Source: Elusimicrobiota bacterium (GTDB lineage Bacteria; Elusimicrobiota; Elusimicrobia; UBA1565; UBA9628). From it: 6,516 nucleotides of DNA. The notes beneath the pieces were generated by a model. It was not told the origin of the DNA. It saw nothing but the letters and a program-made list of their open reading frames with translations, and searched no databases. Position 1 is the first letter of the stretch, and the number at the start of each line of letters is the position of its first letter. Below are positions 5,941 to 6,516 of this stretch, one piece after another. A program made the translations under genes and the position numbers. The stretch spans positions 1-6,516 of the forward strand of contig JAGWMT010000182.1 in assembly GCA_028871595.1 (NCBI GenBank). The letters are read 5' to 3'.

Positions 5941-6014
5941 TTTCGTTCCCCCCGGCGCGGGCCTTTCGGGCACGGACATCGGGACGGAGAGCCCGGGGAA
6001 AACTGGGACCGCGG
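5941..6014. other. Intergenic gap between ABC permease gene and the topA operon
   Basis: This 74-bp stretch holds inverted CCCCGG/CCGGGG repeats (5950-5955 and 5994-5999) flanking a GC-rich run. No T-tract follows on the - strand, so a terminator for the permease gene is not evident, and no gene is seen. The topA operon promoter is expected around its left edge. Confidence 0.3.
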
Positions 6015-6516
6015 CTACTCGTAGCGCAGGGCTTCGATCGGCGAGAGGAGGGACGCTTTCCGGGCCGGCCAAAGGCCGAACGCGAGGCCCACGCAGGCGG
6101 AGAAGCCGAAGGCGATCAGGATCGCGCGGAGGGAAAGGACCGCGGCCCAGCCCGCGAAGGCGGACAGGCCCAAGGAAACCCCCACGCCCAGAAGGACGCC
6201 CAGGAAGCCTCCGCCCGCGGCCAGGGCGAGCGACTCGATCAGGAACTGGGCCATGACCGCTCCGCGCGACGCGCCGACGGCCTTGCGCAGTCCGATCTCC
6301 CGCGTGCGCTCGTTGACGGAGACGAGCAGGATGTTCATGATCCCCACGCCGCCCACGAACAGGGAGATCGCGGCGGTGATCGCCAGAAGGAGGGAGATCG
6401 TCTGCGTGGTCCCCTGAAGGGTGGCCTGCATCTCGGCCATGTTGCGCAAGGTGAAGTCGTCGTCCTTGTAATCGGGCAGGCGGTGGCGGCGGCGGAGGAG
6501 CGCGCGCACGGTCTCC
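6015..6516 (-). CDS. MacB/FtsX-type ABC transporter permease, C-terminal fragment (5' end outside window)
   Basis: The frame is open to the right edge; the stop TAG is at 6015-6017. About 167 residues are visible, and the codon at 6509 is an internal GTG, not a start. The fragment begins at the end of the periplasmic domain (RALLRRRHRLPDYKDDDFTLRN, as in the DDFTxRN signature of MacB permeases), then a membrane helix containing FVGGVGIMNILLVSV, the cytoplasmic loop NERTREIGLRKAVGAS, helix FLIESLALAAGGGFLGVLLG, and the final helix before the conserved PARKASLLSPIEALRYE tail. This is the standard three-helix C-terminal half of a type VII (MacB-like) permease, which works with an ATPase and often a periplasmic adaptor to move lipoproteins, peptides or macrolides. 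The partners are outside the window. The gene runs in the same direction as the topA operon, 91 nt upstream of it. Substrate unknown. Confidence 0.92.
   Translation of the reverse strand, partial: ETVRALLRRRHRLPDYKDDDFTLRNMAEMQATLQGTTQTISLLLAITAAISLFVGGVGIMNILLVSVNERTREIGLRKAVGASRGAVMAQFLIESLALAAGGGFLGVLLGVGVSLGLSAFAGWAAVLSLRAILIAFGFSACVGLAFGLWPARKASLLSPIEALRYE

Overview
This 6.5-kb window is high-GC bacterial chromosome with densely packed housekeeping and accessory genes. The cell is probably diderm: there is a MacB-type ABC permease, and two proteins carry Sec-type signal peptides. The phylum cannot be fixed from sequence alone. The minimal topoisomerase I and the mixture of genes would fit an uncultured lineage such as Elusimicrobiota, but that is only a guess. 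No mobile element, CRISPR array, tRNA or rRNA was seen.

Layout from left to right. (1) The C-terminal end of a MATE-family multidrug exporter on the + strand (1-387). It converges, across a 9-bp perfect hairpin, on a - strand pair: a TrmJ-type SpoU RNA 2'-O-methyltransferase (1719-2438) followed by an S33 proline-iminopeptidase-like alpha/beta hydrolase (397-1722). The pair is joined by a 4-base ATGA overlap. (2) A 46-bp divergent promoter region separates trmJ from a small + strand Ig-like (beta-sandwich) protein of unknown function (2485-2787). Neither gene has a Shine-Dalgarno sequence, and near-symmetrical TATCCT hexamers sit just before the two start codons. (3) On the - strand, a secreted HNH-endonuclease-like protein (2806-3519) follows a 242-bp non-coding gap. 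The gap is AT-richer than its surroundings and packed with hairpins, so it may encode a structured RNA. (4) A - strand operon of a small secreted Ala/Pro-rich protein (5567-5923) and topoisomerase I (3762-5570), again joined by an ATGA overlap. (5) The C-terminal end of a MacB/FtsX-type ABC permease on the - strand, running off the right edge.

Two themes stand out. First, translation initiation appears to depend on position. Genes that begin a transcript at 2438, 2485 and 5923 lack an SD and have a TANNNT hexamer 6-10 nt before the start codon, which suggests leaderless or near-leaderless mRNAs. The peptidase gene inside an operon and the HNH gene behind the long leader have strong SDs. Second, the 3520-3761 gap is the most structured piece of DNA in the window and has no recognised identity. 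It lies between topA and the HNH gene in the same orientation, so it could be a 5' leader of the nuclease gene, a 3' UTR of topA or a separate small RNA.
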